DNA from: Xanthomonas chitinilytica
GTDB taxonomy: Bacteria > Pseudomonadota > Gammaproteobacteria > Xanthomonadales > Xanthomonadaceae
Assembly: GCF_026107455.2 (NCBI RefSeq)
Contig: NZ_JAPCHY010000001.1
Location: forward strand, 248,001-312,000
Length of the DNA: 64,000 bases
Direction: 5' to 3'
Position numbers and translations under genes: made by a program. The notes under the pieces were generated by a model. It worked only from the letters and a program-made list of their open reading frames with translations, was not told the origin of the DNA and did not search any database. Positions 45,765 through 54,968 of this stretch are shown here, one piece after another (position 1 is the first letter of the stretch; each line of letters begins with the position of its first letter).

Positions 45765-46882
45765 CAGCGCCCGGTCTTGATCTCGGTCCAGAGCCGCGTG
45801 TACAGCTTGTCCACTTCCGGGGTGTTGATGGCGTAGGTGAACATCCTGGCCGCCACGTCCGCCGGCGGATAGATGGTCGGGTCGTTGCGGATGGCCTCGT
45901 CCACCAGCGGCGTGGCCGCGCTCACCGGGTTGGCGTAGTGGATGAAGTTGGTGTTGGCCGCGGCCACTTCCGGCTGCAGCAGGTAGTCGATGAAGGCGTA
46001 GGCCGCTTCCGGGTGCTTGGCGTCCTTCGGGATCGCCAGCATGTCGAACCACTGCGGCGCGCCCTCCTTCGGGATCGAATAGGCCACTTCCACGCCGTTG
46101 TCGGCCTCCTCGGCGCGGTCGCGGGCCTGGATGATGTCGCCCGACCAGCCCACCACCAGGCAGGTGCTGCCGTTGGCCAGCGAGCCGACGTACTGCGAGG
46201 AGTGGAAGTTCTGCACGTAGGGGCGGATCGACTTGAGCAGGTCGGCGGCCTTCTGGATCGTCGCCGGGTCGTTGCTGTGCGGGTCCTCGCCCAGGTAGTG
46301 CAGCGCCACCGGGATCATGTCCGACGGGGTGTCGAGGAGGGTGACCCCGCAGTCCTTCATCCTGGCGATGTTCTCCGGCTTGAACACCAGGTCCCAGCTG
46401 TCGGCGATGTCGGTGCTGCCGCCGAAGCGCTCCTTGAGCTTGTCGACGTTGTAGCCGATGCCGGTGGTGCCGATCATGTAGGGCACGCCGTACTCGTTGC
46501 CCGGGTCCTGGGTGGCGATGCGCTTCATCACCTCCGGATCGAGGTTGGCCAGGTTCGGGATCTTGCTCTTGTCCAGCGGCAGGAACACACCGGCCTGGAT
46601 CTGGCGGCCGAAGAAGTTCAGCGTCGGCACCACGATGTCGTAACCGCTGTTGCCGGTCAGCAGCTTGGTCTCGACCATCTCGTCGCTGTCGAACACGTCG
46701 TAGGTGACCTTGATCCCGGTCGCCTTCTCGAAATCCGGGATGGTGTCCTCGGCGATGTAGTCCGAGTAGTTGTAGACGTTGAGGAGCTTGTCCTCGCCGG
46801 CGCCGGTCTTGGCGCCCTGCTCGCTGCCGCAGGCGGCCAGCAGGGAGGCGGCGATGCCGAGGGTCAGGATGCGCAGCTTCAT
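45764..46882 (-). CDS. potF: Putrescine-binding lipoprotein PotF
   Basis: A 372-residue PotD/PotF-type substrate-binding protein. The ATG at 46880-46882 has GGAGA upstream. The signal ends in LLAACGS (Cys about 18), so it is a lipoprotein rather than the soluble periplasmic form of E. coli. LLNVYNYSDYIAEDTIPDFEKATGIKVTYDVFDS is the characteristic PotF start. CLVVGWSGDI and VEVAYSIPKEGAP line the binding cleft. It is likely the first gene of potFGHI. Confidence 0.94.
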   Translation of the reverse strand: MKLRILTLGIAASLLAACGSEQGAKTGAGEDKLLNVYNYSDYIAEDTIPDFEKATGIKVTYDVFDSDEMVETKLLTGNSGYDIVVPTLNFFGRQIQAGVFLPLDKSKIPNLANLDPEVMKRIATQDPGNEYGVPYMIGTTGIGYNVDKLKERFGGSTDIADSWDLVFKPENIARMKDCGVTLLDTPSDMIPVALHYLGEDPHSNDPATIQKAADLLKSIRPYVQNFHSSQYVGSLANGSTCLVVGWSGDIIQARDRAEEADNGVEVAYSIPKEGAPQWFDMLAIPKDAKHPEAAYAFIDYLLQPEVAAANTNFIHYANPVSAATPLVDEAIRNDPTIYPPADVAARMFTYAINTPEVDKLYTRLWTEIKTGR

Positions 46883-46959
46883 CGGGTTCTCCAGTCGTGA
46901 TCCGGGAGTGAAGGGAGCCGGCCGGGCCGGGCGACGGCGCCAGCGTAACGGCGGGCGGC

Positions 46960-48324
46960 CTATTTGCCCAGCGTCGCGGCGGTTTCCTGCAGCGCGGCCC
47001 AGGCCTTGTCGAACAGCTCGTCCACCTGCGCGCGCTCGATCACCAGCGGCGGTGCCAGCAGCATCGCATCGTGGGTGGCGCGCAGGATCAGGCCGTGGCG
47101 CAGGGCGATGTCGCGGCACAGCGCGCCGACCCGGCCGCGGTCGGGGAAGTAGCCGCGCCGGCGCTTGTCCGGCACCAGCTCCAGCGCCCCCATCAGCCCG
47201 GCGATGCGCGCCTCGCCCACCAGCGGGTGCTCGCCCAGTTCGGCCCAGCGCTGCGCCAGATAGGGCGCGATCTCGGCGCCGGCGCGCTCGACGATGTGCT
47301 CGTCCCGCAGGATCCGCAGGTTCTCCAGCGCCACCGCCGCGCACACCGGGTGCCCGGAATAGGTGCAGCCGTGCGCCAGCTCTCCGCCCTGCTCCTTCAG
47401 CACGGTCGCCACGCGGTCGTTGAACATCGCCGCGCCTAGCGGGATGTAGCCGGAGGTGATGCCCTTGGCCAGGGTCATCACGTCCGGCTGGAAGCCGAAG
47501 TACTGCGAACCGAACCAGCGCCCGGTGCGGCCGAAGCCGCAGATCACCTCGTCGGCGACCAGCAGCACGTCGTACCTGCGGCAGATCCGCTCGATCTCCG
47601 GCCAGTAGCTGCGCGGCGGGATGTAGACGCCGATGGCGCCCATGACCGGCTCGCCGATGAAGGCGGCCACCCGCTCCGGCCCCAGTTCCAGGATCCTGTC
47701 CTCCAGCCGGCGCGCCGCCAGCAGCCCGTACTCCTCCGGGTCCAGGTCGCCGCCGTCGCCGAACCCGTACGGCGGGTCGATGTGGTGGATGTCGGGGATC
47801 GGCAACCCGCCCTGCTTGTGCATGCCCTTCATCCCGCCCAGGCTGGCGCCGGCCAGGGTGGTGCCGTGGTAGCCGTCGTGGCGGCCGATGAAGATGCTCT
47901 TGCGCGGCTGGCCCTGCACCGCCCAGAAATGCCGCACCAGCCGCACGATGGTGTCGTTGGCCTCCGAACCGGAATTGGTGAAGAACGCGTGGTTGAGGTC
48001 GCCCGGCGCCAGTTCGGCCAGCTGCGCCGCCAGCTCGATGGTCGGCTCGGTGGTGCACTGGAAGAAGCTGTTGTAGTACGCCAGTTGCTGCATCTGCCGC
48101 GCCGCGGCCGCGCCCAGCTCGGGGCGGCCGTAGCCGATGTTGACGCACCACAGCCCGGCGAAGGCATCGAGCAGCTTGTTGCCATCGGCATCCCATACGT
48201 AGCAGCCCTCGCCGCGGGTCAGGATGCGGGTGCCCTTCTTCGCCAGCACGGCGTTGTCGTTGAACGGATGCAGGTGGTGGGCGGCATCGAGCCGTTGCAG
48301 GGTCTGGATGTCGAGCTGGGTCAT
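46960..48324 (-). CDS. Class III aminotransferase, putative polyamine/GABA:pyruvate type
   Basis: A 454-residue PLP-dependent aminotransferase of the aspartate aminotransferase superfamily (class III). The ATG at 48322-48324 has GGAG upstream. LADEVICGFGRTGRWFG carries the PLP-stacking Asp, and the Schiff-base Lys is in TLAKGITSGYIPLG. The N-terminus LDAAHHLHPFNDNAVL resembles Pseudomonas SpuC (putrescine:pyruvate). In context it could transfer the amino group of putrescine or GABA to pyruvate. It lies 77 bp upstream of potF and 142 bp downstream of the gamma-glutamyl synthetase gene. Confidence 0.88.
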   Translation of the reverse strand: MTQLDIQTLQRLDAAHHLHPFNDNAVLAKKGTRILTRGEGCYVWDADGNKLLDAFAGLWCVNIGYGRPELGAAAARQMQQLAYYNSFFQCTTEPTIELAAQLAELAPGDLNHAFFTNSGSEANDTIVRLVRHFWAVQGQPRKSIFIGRHDGYHGTTLAGASLGGMKGMHKQGGLPIPDIHHIDPPYGFGDGGDLDPEEYGLLAARRLEDRILELGPERVAAFIGEPVMGAIGVYIPPRSYWPEIERICRRYDVLLVADEVICGFGRTGRWFGSQYFGFQPDVMTLAKGITSGYIPLGAAMFNDRVATVLKEQGGELAHGCTYSGHPVCAAVALENLRILRDEHIVERAGAEIAPYLAQRWAELGEHPLVGEARIAGLMGALELVPDKRRRGYFPDRGRVGALCRDIALRHGLILRATHDAMLLAPPLVIERAQVDELFDKAWAALQETAATLGK

Positions 48325-48466
48325 GGGGACTCCATGGCGATGCCGGTCATCGGTCCAAGTATTCACACCTGACGTCGGAGCGTGCCGCTCTCCCGCCCAA
48401 GGCTCCAGCAGCAACGCTTGATCGCGACTTGCGTCGCTCCTGCACGTCGCTCCCGCGGGAATGGCG

Positions 48467-49855
48467 TCAGACGTTCAGCAGCAGGAACTCCCGTTCCCAC
48501 GAGCTGATCACGCGGAAGAACGTTTCGTACTCCTTGCGCTTGACCGAGATGTAGGCGCGGACGAAGCGCTGGCCCATCAGTTCCTGCAGTTCCGGGCAGG
48601 TTTCCAGCCCGTCCAGCGCCTCGCCCAGCGAGCGCGGCAGGTCGTAGCCCAGTTCCTTGGCGCTGCCGCTGATCGGCGGCGTCGGCTGCAGCTTCTCGCG
48701 GATGCCCAGCAGGCCGCAGGCCAGGGTGGCCGCCATCGCCAGGTAGGGATTGGCGTCCGAACCGGCGAAGCGGCTTTCCACCCGCATGTTCTCCAGCGAA
48801 TCGATCGGCACCCGCAGCCCGCAGGTGCGGTTGTCGAACCCCCAGTGCACGTTGCTCGGCGAGACTTCGCCGAACACCAGCCGGCGGTAGGAGTTCACGT
48901 TCGGCGCGAAGAACGCCATCGCCATCGGCACGTACTTCTGCAGGCCGGCCAGGTAGTGGCCGAACAGCTCGCTGTACTCGCCCTCGCGCTGCCCGCTGAA
49001 CACGTTGTGGCCGTCGGCCTCGCGCACCAGGCTCTGGTGGATGTGCATGGCGCTGCCCGGCTCGGTCTCCATCGGCTTGGCCAGGAAGGTGGCGTAGATG
49101 CCGTGGCGCATCGCCGATTCGCGCATGGTGCGCTTGAACAGGAATACCTGGTCGGCCAGCGACATCGCATCGGCGTGGGTGAAGTTGACCTCCAGCTGCG
49201 CCGCGCCGGATTCGTGGATCAGGGTGTCCACGTCCAGCTCCATCGCGTCGCAGTAGTCGTACATCAGGTCCAGGATCGGGTCGAACTCGTTGACCGCGTC
49301 GATCGAGTACGACTGCCGCGCGGTCTCCGGCCGCCCCGAACGCCCGGCCGGCGGCAGCAGCGGGAAGTCCGGGTCGGTGTTCTTCTGCACCAGGAAGAAC
49401 TCCACCTCCGGCGCCACCACCGGCCGCAGGCCGATCTCGGCGAAGGCCTGCAGCACCCGCCGCAGCACGTTGCGCGGCGCCAGTTCGTGCGGCTGCCCGG
49501 CCTTGGTGTAGCAGTCGTGGATGATCTGCGCGGTAGGGTCGGTGGCCCAGGGCACCATCCGCACCGTGTCCGGGTCCGGGCGCAGGATCATGTCCGAGTC
49601 CGACGGCGAGGTCAGCTCGTAGTAGTCGTCCGGGTAGTCGCCGGTGACGGTGGTGGCGAAGATGCCCTCCGGCAGGCGGGTGCCGTAGTCGTGGGAGAAC
49701 TTGTCGGCGGGGATGATCTTGCCGCGGGCGTTGCCGGTGAAGTCCGGCACCAGGCATTCCACCTCGGTGATGTGCCGCTCCTTGAGCCAGCGCAGCAGCG
49801 AGCTTTCCGGTTGCACGGGGGCGGCGGCCTTGCGGGAGCGCGGCTGGGGTTTCAT
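48467..49855 (-). CDS. Glutamine synthetase-like gamma-glutamylpolyamine synthetase (paralogue 1)
   Basis: A 462-residue member of the glutamine-synthetase III/PuuA group. The ATG at 49853-49855 follows puuD by four bases, so the two genes are coupled. Active-site boxes are intact: APEVEFFL (metal-binding Glu), ESGAAQLEVNF, GSAMHIHQS (His), NSYRRLV and RVESRFAGSDANPY. Such enzymes attach glutamate to putrescine or related amines at ATP cost, the first step of the Puu pathway. A second paralogue lies at 50772. The two differ enough to suggest distinct amine specificities, which is inference. Confidence 0.88.
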   Translation of the reverse strand: MKPQPRSRKAAAPVQPESSLLRWLKERHITEVECLVPDFTGNARGKIIPADKFSHDYGTRLPEGIFATTVTGDYPDDYYELTSPSDSDMILRPDPDTVRMVPWATDPTAQIIHDCYTKAGQPHELAPRNVLRRVLQAFAEIGLRPVVAPEVEFFLVQKNTDPDFPLLPPAGRSGRPETARQSYSIDAVNEFDPILDLMYDYCDAMELDVDTLIHESGAAQLEVNFTHADAMSLADQVFLFKRTMRESAMRHGIYATFLAKPMETEPGSAMHIHQSLVREADGHNVFSGQREGEYSELFGHYLAGLQKYVPMAMAFFAPNVNSYRRLVFGEVSPSNVHWGFDNRTCGLRVPIDSLENMRVESRFAGSDANPYLAMAATLACGLLGIREKLQPTPPISGSAKELGYDLPRSLGEALDGLETCPELQELMGQRFVRAYISVKRKEYETFFRVISSWEREFLLLNV

Positions 49856-49859
49856 GGAA

Positions 49860-50615
49860 TCAGCTTCTTTTCCGGGTCTGGTAGCGGCGACAGGCCTCGC
49901 CGAAGGCATGGAAGATGCCGAGGTTGAGCGGGTCTTCCAGCACCCGCCACTCCGGATGCCACTGTACGCCCAGCAGGAACGACGGGCCGGGGCCGCGGAA
50001 GGCCTCGACCAGGCCGTCGGGCGCGGTGGCCTCCACCGCCAGCCCCTCGCCCAGCCGCGCCACGCCCTGCCCATGCACCGAGTTGACCCGCACCCGCTCG
50101 CGCCCGGCGATGGCGGCCAGCAACCCGCCGGCCACCAGCGCCACCTCGTGCGCCGGACCATACTGCACCTCCACCGGCGCCTGCGGGTCCTCGCGGTGGT
50201 CGGCCAGGCCATCCACCTCGTGCACCTTTTGATGCAGGCTGCCGCCGAAGGCGACGTTCACTTCCTGGAAACCGCGGCAGATCGCCAGGATCGGCATGCC
50301 CAGCGCCAGCGCCTGCGGGATCAGCCCCAGCACGTTGTCGTCGCGCGCGGGGTCGTGCGGGTTGCCCGGCCAGCTGTCCCCACCGCCATAGCGGTGCGGC
50401 TCGATGTTGCTGGTGGCGCCGGTGAGCAGCAGCCCGTCCAGGTGCGCCAGCCAGTGTCGCGGCGGCAGCGGCGGTTGCAGCATCGGCAGCAGCAGCGGCG
50501 TGGCCGCGGCCGCATCGACCACCGCGCGGACGTACTTCTCGCCCGTCGCCAGGAACGGGTGGTGTCCGATCGGTTTGCGGTCGGTAGGCAGGCCGACCAG
50601 CGGAGGACTGGCCAT
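49860..50615 (-). CDS. puuD: PuuD-like gamma-glutamyl-GABA hydrolase
   Basis: A 251-residue class I glutamine amidotransferase-type hydrolase. The ATG at 50613-50615 starts MASPPLVGLPTDRK. The nucleophilic Cys lies in AICRGFQEVN and the catalytic His in GVQWHPEW, with HGQGV beside it. PuuD releases GABA from gamma-glutamyl-GABA. First of the leftward unit, it precedes the gamma-glutamyl synthetase gene by four bases. Confidence 0.9.
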   Translation of the reverse strand: MASPPLVGLPTDRKPIGHHPFLATGEKYVRAVVDAAAATPLLLPMLQPPLPPRHWLAHLDGLLLTGATSNIEPHRYGGGDSWPGNPHDPARDDNVLGLIPQALALGMPILAICRGFQEVNVAFGGSLHQKVHEVDGLADHREDPQAPVEVQYGPAHEVALVAGGLLAAIAGRERVRVNSVHGQGVARLGEGLAVEATAPDGLVEAFRGPGPSFLLGVQWHPEWRVLEDPLNLGIFHAFGEACRRYQTRKRS

Positions 50616-50771
50616 GCAAGAGGCTCTGATGGCTTGCCGGCAACTTACCCCCGCCTCCCCCGTTCGCGCAACACGACAGCCCGCTGCGACCGCTGTCCGG
50701 TGCCGGTGCTCACTTGCCGTGTCCTGCACATGCGCCTGCTAAGCTGCCTGCGCCGCGGCACGGATATCGCC
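50616..50771. promoter_or_regulatory. Divergent promoter region of the putrescine catabolic units
   Basis: These 156 bases separate the leftward puuD unit from the rightward second synthetase-puuB unit and must hold both promoters. A TAAGCT at about 50740 could be a rightward -10, but no -35 at standard spacing is convincing. No PuuR-type operator could be identified by eye. Confidence 0.5.
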
Positions 50772-52151
50772 ATGACCGACTCCGACGCTTTCCCGCACCT
50801 GCCTGCGCTGGACCTGCAGACCCTGCGGCAGATCGGAAACTGCCAGCTGGTCGACCTGCTGCTGCCCGACGGCAACGGCCTGCTGCGCGGCAAGCGGGTG
50901 GCCGCCGAGGCGCTGGACAAGGTGTACCGCGACGGCATCTGCCTGCCGATGTCGCTGATCGCCACCGACATCACCGGCAATACCGTCGAGGAGACCGGGC
51001 TGGGCTACGACATCGGCGACGAGGACCGGATCTGCCGGCCGGTACCCGGCTCGCTGCGACCGGTGCCGTGGGCACCGCAACCCTCCGCGCAGCTGCTGCT
51101 GGCGATGGAGGACGACCGTGGCGGCGCGTTCGAGGCCAATCCGCGCCACCTGCTACAACGCGTGCTCGGGCGCTTCCGCCAGCGCGGGCTGACCCCGGTG
51201 CTGGCGGTGGAACTGGAGTTCTACCTGTTCGACGCGGTGGCCGACGCCCGCGGCCGGCCGCAACCCACCCGGCACCCCACCAGCGGCGAGCGCGCCACCA
51301 GCACGCAGGTCTACTCGATGGACGACCTGGACGCGCAGCGCGCCTTCACCGATGCGGTGACCGCCGCCTGCCGGCCACAGCGGATTCCCGCCGACGCCGC
51401 GGTGGCCGAGTACGCGCCGGGCCAGTTCGAGATCAACCTGCGGCATCGCGCCGATGCGCTGCTGGCCTGCGACGAGGCGGTGCTGCTCAAGCGCACGATC
51501 AAGGCCATCGCCCAGCAGCAGGGCCATCTGGCCAGCTTCATGGCCAAGCCGTTCGCCGACCAGGCCGGCAGCGGCATGCACCTGCACGTGAGCCTGCTCG
51601 ACGACCGCGGCGACAACGTCTTCGCCTGCACCCCCGGGGCCCCGGCCACGGCCTTGCGCCATGCCATCGGCGGCCTGCAGCGCAGCCTGCGCGACTGCCT
51701 GCTGCTGTTCGCACCGCACGCCAACAGCTACCGGCGCTTCGTCGCCAACGCCTTCGTCCCGCTCGACGACAGCTGGGGCTTCAACAACCGTACCGTGGCC
51801 CTGCGCGTGCCGCACAGCGACCCGGCCAATACCCGGATCGAACACCGCACCGCCGGCGCCGACGCCAACCCCTACCTGGTGGCCGCCGCGGTGCTGGCCG
51901 GCATCCTGCGCGGACTGGACGAACAATGCGACCCCGGTCCGCCGGTGCGCGGCAACGCCTATGCGCAACAGCCGGCGCAGGGCCCGGACTGGCGCGGGGC
52001 GATCGCCGACTTCCTCGCCAGCGGATTCGTCGCCGCGCAGTTCGGCGAGCGCTTCCGCCACATCCATGGCCAGCAGAAGCTGAAGGAGCTGCGCGACTTC
52101 CAGGCCCAGGTGGGCGACCTGGACTACGCCTGGTACCTGAGGACCGTATGA
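50772..52151 (+). CDS. Glutamine synthetase-like gamma-glutamylpolyamine synthetase (paralogue 2)
   Basis: A 459-residue glutamine-synthetase-type protein. The ATG at 50772 has only a weak GGA upstream. Active-site boxes are complete: AVELEFYLF, EYAPGQFEINLRH, GSGMHLHVS, NSYRRFV and RIEHRTAGADANPY. It is coupled to puuB by an ATGA overlap (52148-52151), so it probably makes the gamma-glutamylputrescine that PuuB oxidises. With paralogue 1 the region has two synthetases in opposite operons. Pairing with puuB makes this the better candidate for the PuuA role. Confidence 0.88.
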   Translation: MTDSDAFPHLPALDLQTLRQIGNCQLVDLLLPDGNGLLRGKRVAAEALDKVYRDGICLPMSLIATDITGNTVEETGLGYDIGDEDRICRPVPGSLRPVPWAPQPSAQLLLAMEDDRGGAFEANPRHLLQRVLGRFRQRGLTPVLAVELEFYLFDAVADARGRPQPTRHPTSGERATSTQVYSMDDLDAQRAFTDAVTAACRPQRIPADAAVAEYAPGQFEINLRHRADALLACDEAVLLKRTIKAIAQQQGHLASFMAKPFADQAGSGMHLHVSLLDDRGDNVFACTPGAPATALRHAIGGLQRSLRDCLLLFAPHANSYRRFVANAFVPLDDSWGFNNRTVALRVPHSDPANTRIEHRTAGADANPYLVAAAVLAGILRGLDEQCDPGPPVRGNAYAQQPAQGPDWRGAIADFLASGFVAAQFGERFRHIHGQQKLKELRDFQAQVGDLDYAWYLRTV

Positions 52152-53452
52152 TGGCGGCGGTGTCTTCCGTTCCGCCCCCGCACGACTACCCGCCCAGCTG
52201 GTATGCCGCCAGCGAGCCGGCCCTGCCCCCGCAGCCGCCCCTGCGCGGCGAGGCGCGCGCCGACGTCTGCATTCTCGGTGCCGGCTACACCGGGCTGACC
52301 GCGGCGCTGGCGTTGGCCGAGGCCGGCTACCGCGTCACCGTGCTCGAGGCCGAGCGCATCGGCTGGGGCGCTTCCGGGCGCAACGGCGGCCAGGCCATCG
52401 TCGGCTACGGCTGCGAGCAGGACACGCTGGAGCACCTGCTCGGCCCGGCCGAGGCGCGCCTGCTGTTCGACTTCTCGCGCGAGGGCATGCGCCTGCTGAA
52501 GGGCCGCATCCAGCGCCATGGCATCGAATGCGACTGGCGCGACGGCCACGCCCACGTGCCGATCAGGCCGCGCCAGGAACGCGCCCTGCGCGCCGGCATC
52601 GTCGAGATGGCGCAGCGCTACGACTATCCGCTGCAGTGGTGGGACCGCCAGCAGCTGCGCGGGCAGCTGGCCAGCGAGCGCTACCTGGGCGCGATGTACG
52701 ACGCCGCCAGCGGCCACCTGCACCCGCTGGCCTACGCCTGCGGCCTGGCCCGGGCCGCGCTGGCCGCGGGCGTGACCATCCACGAACATTCGCCGGTGAC
52801 GCGCCTGCAGCACGGCCGGCAGCCGGCGCTGCATACCGCGCACGGCCGGGTCGACGCCGATTTCGCGGTGCTGGCCGGCAACGCCTGGCTGCGCGGCATC
52901 GCCCCGGAACTGGAATCGCGGGTGATGCCGGTGGGCACCTACATCGGCGCCACCGTGCCGCTGGGCGCCGACCGCGCACGCGCCCTGATCGGCAACGACA
53001 TGGCCGTGGCCGACGTCAACTGGGCGCTGGACTACTTCCGCCTCAGCCGCGACCATCGCCTGCTGTTCGGCGGCCGCGCCAGCTATTCGTCGCTGCCGCC
53101 GCCGGGCCTGCGCGGGGCGATGACCCGGCGCATGCGCAAGGTGTTCCCGCAGCTGGCCGACGTGGAAATGGAATACGTGTGGGGCGGCTACGTGGACATC
53201 ACCCGCAACCGCGCCCCGCACTGGGGCCGGCTGGCACCGAACGTCTACTTCGCCCAGGGCTTTTCCGGGCACGGCGTGGCCACCACCGGGCTGGCCGGCG
53301 AGGTGATCGCCGAGGCCATCGCCGGCCAGTCGCAGCGGCTGGACCTGTTCGCCCGGATCCCGCACCGCCGCTTCCCCGGCGGCCGCGCCCTGCGCACCCC
53401 GCTGCTGGTGGCGGCGATGTCCTGGTACAAGCTGCGCGACGCGCTTTGGTAG
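52148..53452 (+). CDS. puuB: PuuB-like gamma-glutamylputrescine oxidoreductase
   Basis: A 434-residue FAD-dependent DAO-family oxidoreductase. The N-terminal dinucleotide fold has DVCILGAGYTGLTAALALAEAG and VLEAERIGWGASGRNGGQAIVGYG. The C-terminal FAQGFSGHGVATTGLAGEVIAEAI is typical of PuuB. It oxidises gamma-glutamylputrescine to the aldehyde, with release of ammonia and hydrogen peroxide. The gene overlaps the upstream synthetase. The aldehyde step (PuuC) is not encoded next to it; the aldehyde dehydrogenase at 40.8 kb may serve. Confidence 0.92.
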   Translation: MMAAVSSVPPPHDYPPSWYAASEPALPPQPPLRGEARADVCILGAGYTGLTAALALAEAGYRVTVLEAERIGWGASGRNGGQAIVGYGCEQDTLEHLLGPAEARLLFDFSREGMRLLKGRIQRHGIECDWRDGHAHVPIRPRQERALRAGIVEMAQRYDYPLQWWDRQQLRGQLASERYLGAMYDAASGHLHPLAYACGLARAALAAGVTIHEHSPVTRLQHGRQPALHTAHGRVDADFAVLAGNAWLRGIAPELESRVMPVGTYIGATVPLGADRARALIGNDMAVADVNWALDYFRLSRDHRLLFGGRASYSSLPPPGLRGAMTRRMRKVFPQLADVEMEYVWGGYVDITRNRAPHWGRLAPNVYFAQGFSGHGVATTGLAGEVIAEAIAGQSQRLDLFARIPHRRFPGGRALRTPLLVAAMSWYKLRDALW

Positions 53453-53533
53453 GCCCCGCCCGGGCGCGCCCTCAAGTTCCGGCGCCCGTGGCCGCTATCT
53501 GTTGCGACATCCTGCAAGCCGACACAACCGACC

Positions 53534-54883
53534 ATGCCTGCATTGCTGCAGACCGCATTCGACTGCGGCCCGGCACCACTGGAAGAAGCCCTGCCCCAGC
53601 GCATCCTGCTGGTGGAGAACTCGCGCACGTTCACCCACATGCTGCGCGAGGCGATCGAACAGCGGCTGGAGCTGCCGGTGAGCGTGGCCTCCACCCTGGC
53701 CGAGGCCGGCGAACTGCTGGACCGCGAGCAGGGCTGGTTCCTGGTGCTGACCGGGCTGGTGCTGGCCGACGGCGACCGCGACCAGGTGGTGGAGTACTTC
53801 GTCTCGCGCGGGCTGCCCACGGTGGTGGTGAGCGGCGTCTACGACGAGGACCTGCGCAAACGGGTGCTGCAGCAGCAGATCATCGATTACGTGCTGAAGA
53901 ACACCCCCGGCAGCATCGACTACCTGGTGTGGCTGGTGCAGCGCATGGAGCGCAACCGCCGCATCGCCGCGCTGGTGGTGGACGACTCGCCCTCGGCCCG
54001 CGCCTATGCCGCCTCGCTGCTGACGATGTACGGCTACCACGTCACCGAGGCCGCCGACGGACCGGCCGGGCTGAAGGCGGTGGAGGCCGACCCGACCATC
54101 CGGCTGGCGGTGGTGGACCAGGAAATGCCGGGCATGGAGGGCGTGGAGTTCACCCGCCGGCTGCGCGCGATCCGCTCGCGCGACAAGGTGGCGGTGATCG
54201 GCATTTCCGGCAACAACGACGCCTCGCTGATCCCGCGCTTCCTCAAGAACGGCGCCAACGACTTCCTGCGCAAGCCGTACTCGCGCGAGGAATTCTTCTG
54301 CCGGGTGTCGCAGAACGTGGACCAGCTGGAACTGATCGGCACGCTGCAGGACCTGGCCACGCGCGACTTCCTCACCGGCCTGCCCAACCGCCGCAGCTTC
54401 CTCGAGCACAGCCAGCGCCAGCTGCCGCAGCTGCAGTCCGAAGGGCGGCAGGTCGCGGTGGCGATGATCGACATCGACCATTTCAAGCACATCAACGACA
54501 CCCACGGCCACGAGGCCGGCGACCAGGCGCTGCGCGCGGTGGCGGCGGTGGTCAACGCCCACGCGCGGCCGCAGGACCTGTACGCGCGCTTCGGCGGCGA
54601 GGAGTTCTGCCTGCTGGCGCCGGGGCTCGATCCCGCCAACGCCGGCGCCTATTTCGAGCGCCTGCGCCAGGCCATCGCCGCGATCCGCCTGGACCTGGGC
54701 ACCACCGTGCTGCGCATGACCGCCAGCATCGGCGTGTGCAACCTGCGTGCGCGGCACGACTCGCTGCACGGGCTGATCTCCGAGGCCGACCGCCAGCTGT
54801 ACCTGGCCAAGGCCGCCGGCCGCGACCGCGTCAGCCATGCCGATGCGCCCGTGGGCCGGGCCGCGGTGCGGGCCGCCGGCTGA
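53534..54883 (+). CDS. Diguanylate cyclase with two receiver domains
   Basis: A 449-residue protein with domains in order: REC1 (about 22-135), REC2 (about 146-265) and GGDEF (about 285-435). REC1 is degenerate: its phospho-acceptor position falls in VLTGLVLADG, with no Asp. REC2 is intact (VVDDSPSAR, VDQEMPGMEG, Lys in RKPYS). The GGEEF active site is intact, and RPQD five residues upstream gives a complete RxxD inhibitory site, so c-di-GMP synthesis under product control is expected. It is a single gene 81 bp after puuB; no cognate kinase is beside it. Confidence 0.92.
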   Translation: MPALLQTAFDCGPAPLEEALPQRILLVENSRTFTHMLREAIEQRLELPVSVASTLAEAGELLDREQGWFLVLTGLVLADGDRDQVVEYFVSRGLPTVVVSGVYDEDLRKRVLQQQIIDYVLKNTPGSIDYLVWLVQRMERNRRIAALVVDDSPSARAYAASLLTMYGYHVTEAADGPAGLKAVEADPTIRLAVVDQEMPGMEGVEFTRRLRAIRSRDKVAVIGISGNNDASLIPRFLKNGANDFLRKPYSREEFFCRVSQNVDQLELIGTLQDLATRDFLTGLPNRRSFLEHSQRQLPQLQSEGRQVAVAMIDIDHFKHINDTHGHEAGDQALRAVAAVVNAHARPQDLYARFGGEEFCLLAPGLDPANAGAYFERLRQAIAAIRLDLGTTVLRMTASIGVCNLRARHDSLHGLISEADRQLYLAKAAGRDRVSHADAPVGRAAVRAAG

Positions 54884-54968
54884 GCCGGGCCGCTGCGGCT
54901 ATCGCCGGTATTGTCCATGGCCCGCACAGCTGCGGGCACGGGGGAACGCAACCGGCCGGAGCGCTGGC

